Of a stretch of 5,966 nt of DNA, positions 5,657 to 5,966 are shown in pieces; position 1 is the first letter of the stretch, and each line of letters opens with the position of its first letter. The notes beneath the pieces are model-generated. The model made no database searches and was not told the origin of the DNA. It was given only the letters and a program-made list of their open reading frames with translations. Location of the stretch: contig JAISXN010000202.1 in the NCBI GenBank assembly GCA_031270525.1, forward strand, positions 1 to 5,966, written 5' to 3'. The translations under genes and the position numbers were made by a program. This DNA is from Candidatus Symbiothrix sp. Lineage in GTDB: Bacteria > Bacteroidota > Bacteroidia > Bacteroidales > Azobacteroidaceae.

Positions 5657-5708
5657 AATTACAAATTACGAATTACGTGTTTGTCGATTTTATTCGTAAT
5701 TCATAATT
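5657..5708. repeat. Inverted AATTACG heptamer repeats after rpsI
   Basis: Three tandem heptamers, AATTACA, AATTACG and AATTACG (5657-5677), are followed after 17 bases by two inverted heptamers, CGTAATT and CATAATT (5695-5708). GAATTACG (5670-5677) pairs exactly with CGTAATTC (5695-5702), and TCAATTA (5655-5661) can pair with TAATTGA (5704-5710). There is no T-run after it, so it is not a typical terminator. It may be an mRNA structure between rpsI and rpsB or an A/T-rich repeat. Confidence 0.55.
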
Positions 5709-5714
5709 GAATAA

Positions 5715-5731
5715 GGTTTAGTATCTAAACC
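5715..5731 (+). promoter_or_regulatory. Hairpin in the rpsB leader
   Basis: GGTTTAG (5715-5721) and CTAAACC (5725-5731) form a perfect seven-pair stem with a three-base loop, about 100 bases ahead of the rpsB start. The right arm and following bases could alternatively pair with GGTT-containing sequence near 5780-5788. No promoter matching TAnnTTTG is seen in this gap, so rpsB is probably read from the upstream promoter, and the hairpin may belong to an S2-type autoregulatory leader. That role is inferred only. Confidence 0.35.
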
Positions 5732-5829
5732 GGTTAGGACTTGTTCCGCAAGATGATTTGTCGAGCAACTACTTAACGGTTGGTTTTAAACAAAAAAGAA
5801 TGTAAACAACAAAAAAAATTAAACAAACA

Positions 5830-5966
5830 ATGTCAAAAGTATCATTTGAACAATTATTGGAAGCCGGTTCACACTTCGGACACTTGAAACGGAAGTGGAA
5901 TCCTTCGATGGCTCCTTACATCTTTATGGAACGTAACGGTATCCATATCATTGATTTATACAAAAC
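5830..5966 (+). CDS. rpsB: 30S ribosomal protein S2, N-terminal part (runs off the right edge)
   Basis: The visible 45 codons begin [20 protein letters not shown] and continue [22 protein letters not shown], the highly conserved N-terminus of small-subunit protein S2. GAHFGH-like and WNPxMxPYIF blocks are diagnostic for the family. The remainder (S2 is usually about 230-280 residues) lies beyond the window. The ATG follows an A-rich stretch (AAACAAACA) with no Shine-Dalgarno sequence. In Bacteroidales rpsB commonly follows rpsI and precedes tsf; the 175-bp gap here is larger than that between rplM and rpsI and contains inverted repeats. Confidence 0.96.
   Translation, partial: MSKVSFEQLLEAGSHFGHLKRKWNPSMAPYIFMERNGIHIIDLYK

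Overview
The window looks like chromosomal DNA of a member of the Bacteroidota, most likely order Bacteroidales. Three things support this. The ribosomal protein block reads rplM-rpsI-rpsB with L13 and S9 sequences of Bacteroidales type. Several genes are preceded by the Bacteroidetes -7 promoter element TAnnTTTG. Start codons mostly follow A-rich stretches and lack Shine-Dalgarno sequences. The window holds mainly housekeeping genes plus one structured intergenic region.

Layout. Positions 1-242 (minus strand) hold the 5' end of a secreted protein of unknown function. Positions 243-911 form a 669-bp divergent intergenic region without a credible gene. Within it, two perfect 27-bp inverted repeats (361-387 and 722-748) bound a 334-bp interior that contains two further dyads. 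A third dyad lies just outside, upstream of a promoter. Positions 912-2573 and 2634-4262 are tandem paralogous AMP-forming acyl-CoA synthetase-like genes. Positions 4395-4595 encode a tiny Ala/Pro/Glu-rich lipoprotein with its own promoter and a strong terminator. From 4648 a near-consensus promoter drives rplM (4807-5262), rpsI (5268-5654) and, after a 175-bp structured gap, rpsB (5830 to the window edge).

How the parts relate. The two synthetase-like enzymes probably activate fatty or other carboxylic acids and arose by duplication. Both have serine where the usual catalytic lysine of the C-terminal A10 motif should be. The lipoprotein is a separate single-gene unit, and its terminator abuts and overlaps the promoter of the ribosomal operon. 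L13, S9 and S2 are ribosome components.

The most unusual structure is the 388-bp segment at 361-748. It could be an invertible DNA segment, a MITE-like non-autonomous element, or a pair of regulator sites. The sequence alone does not decide between these, and no recombinase or transposase is encoded in the window.
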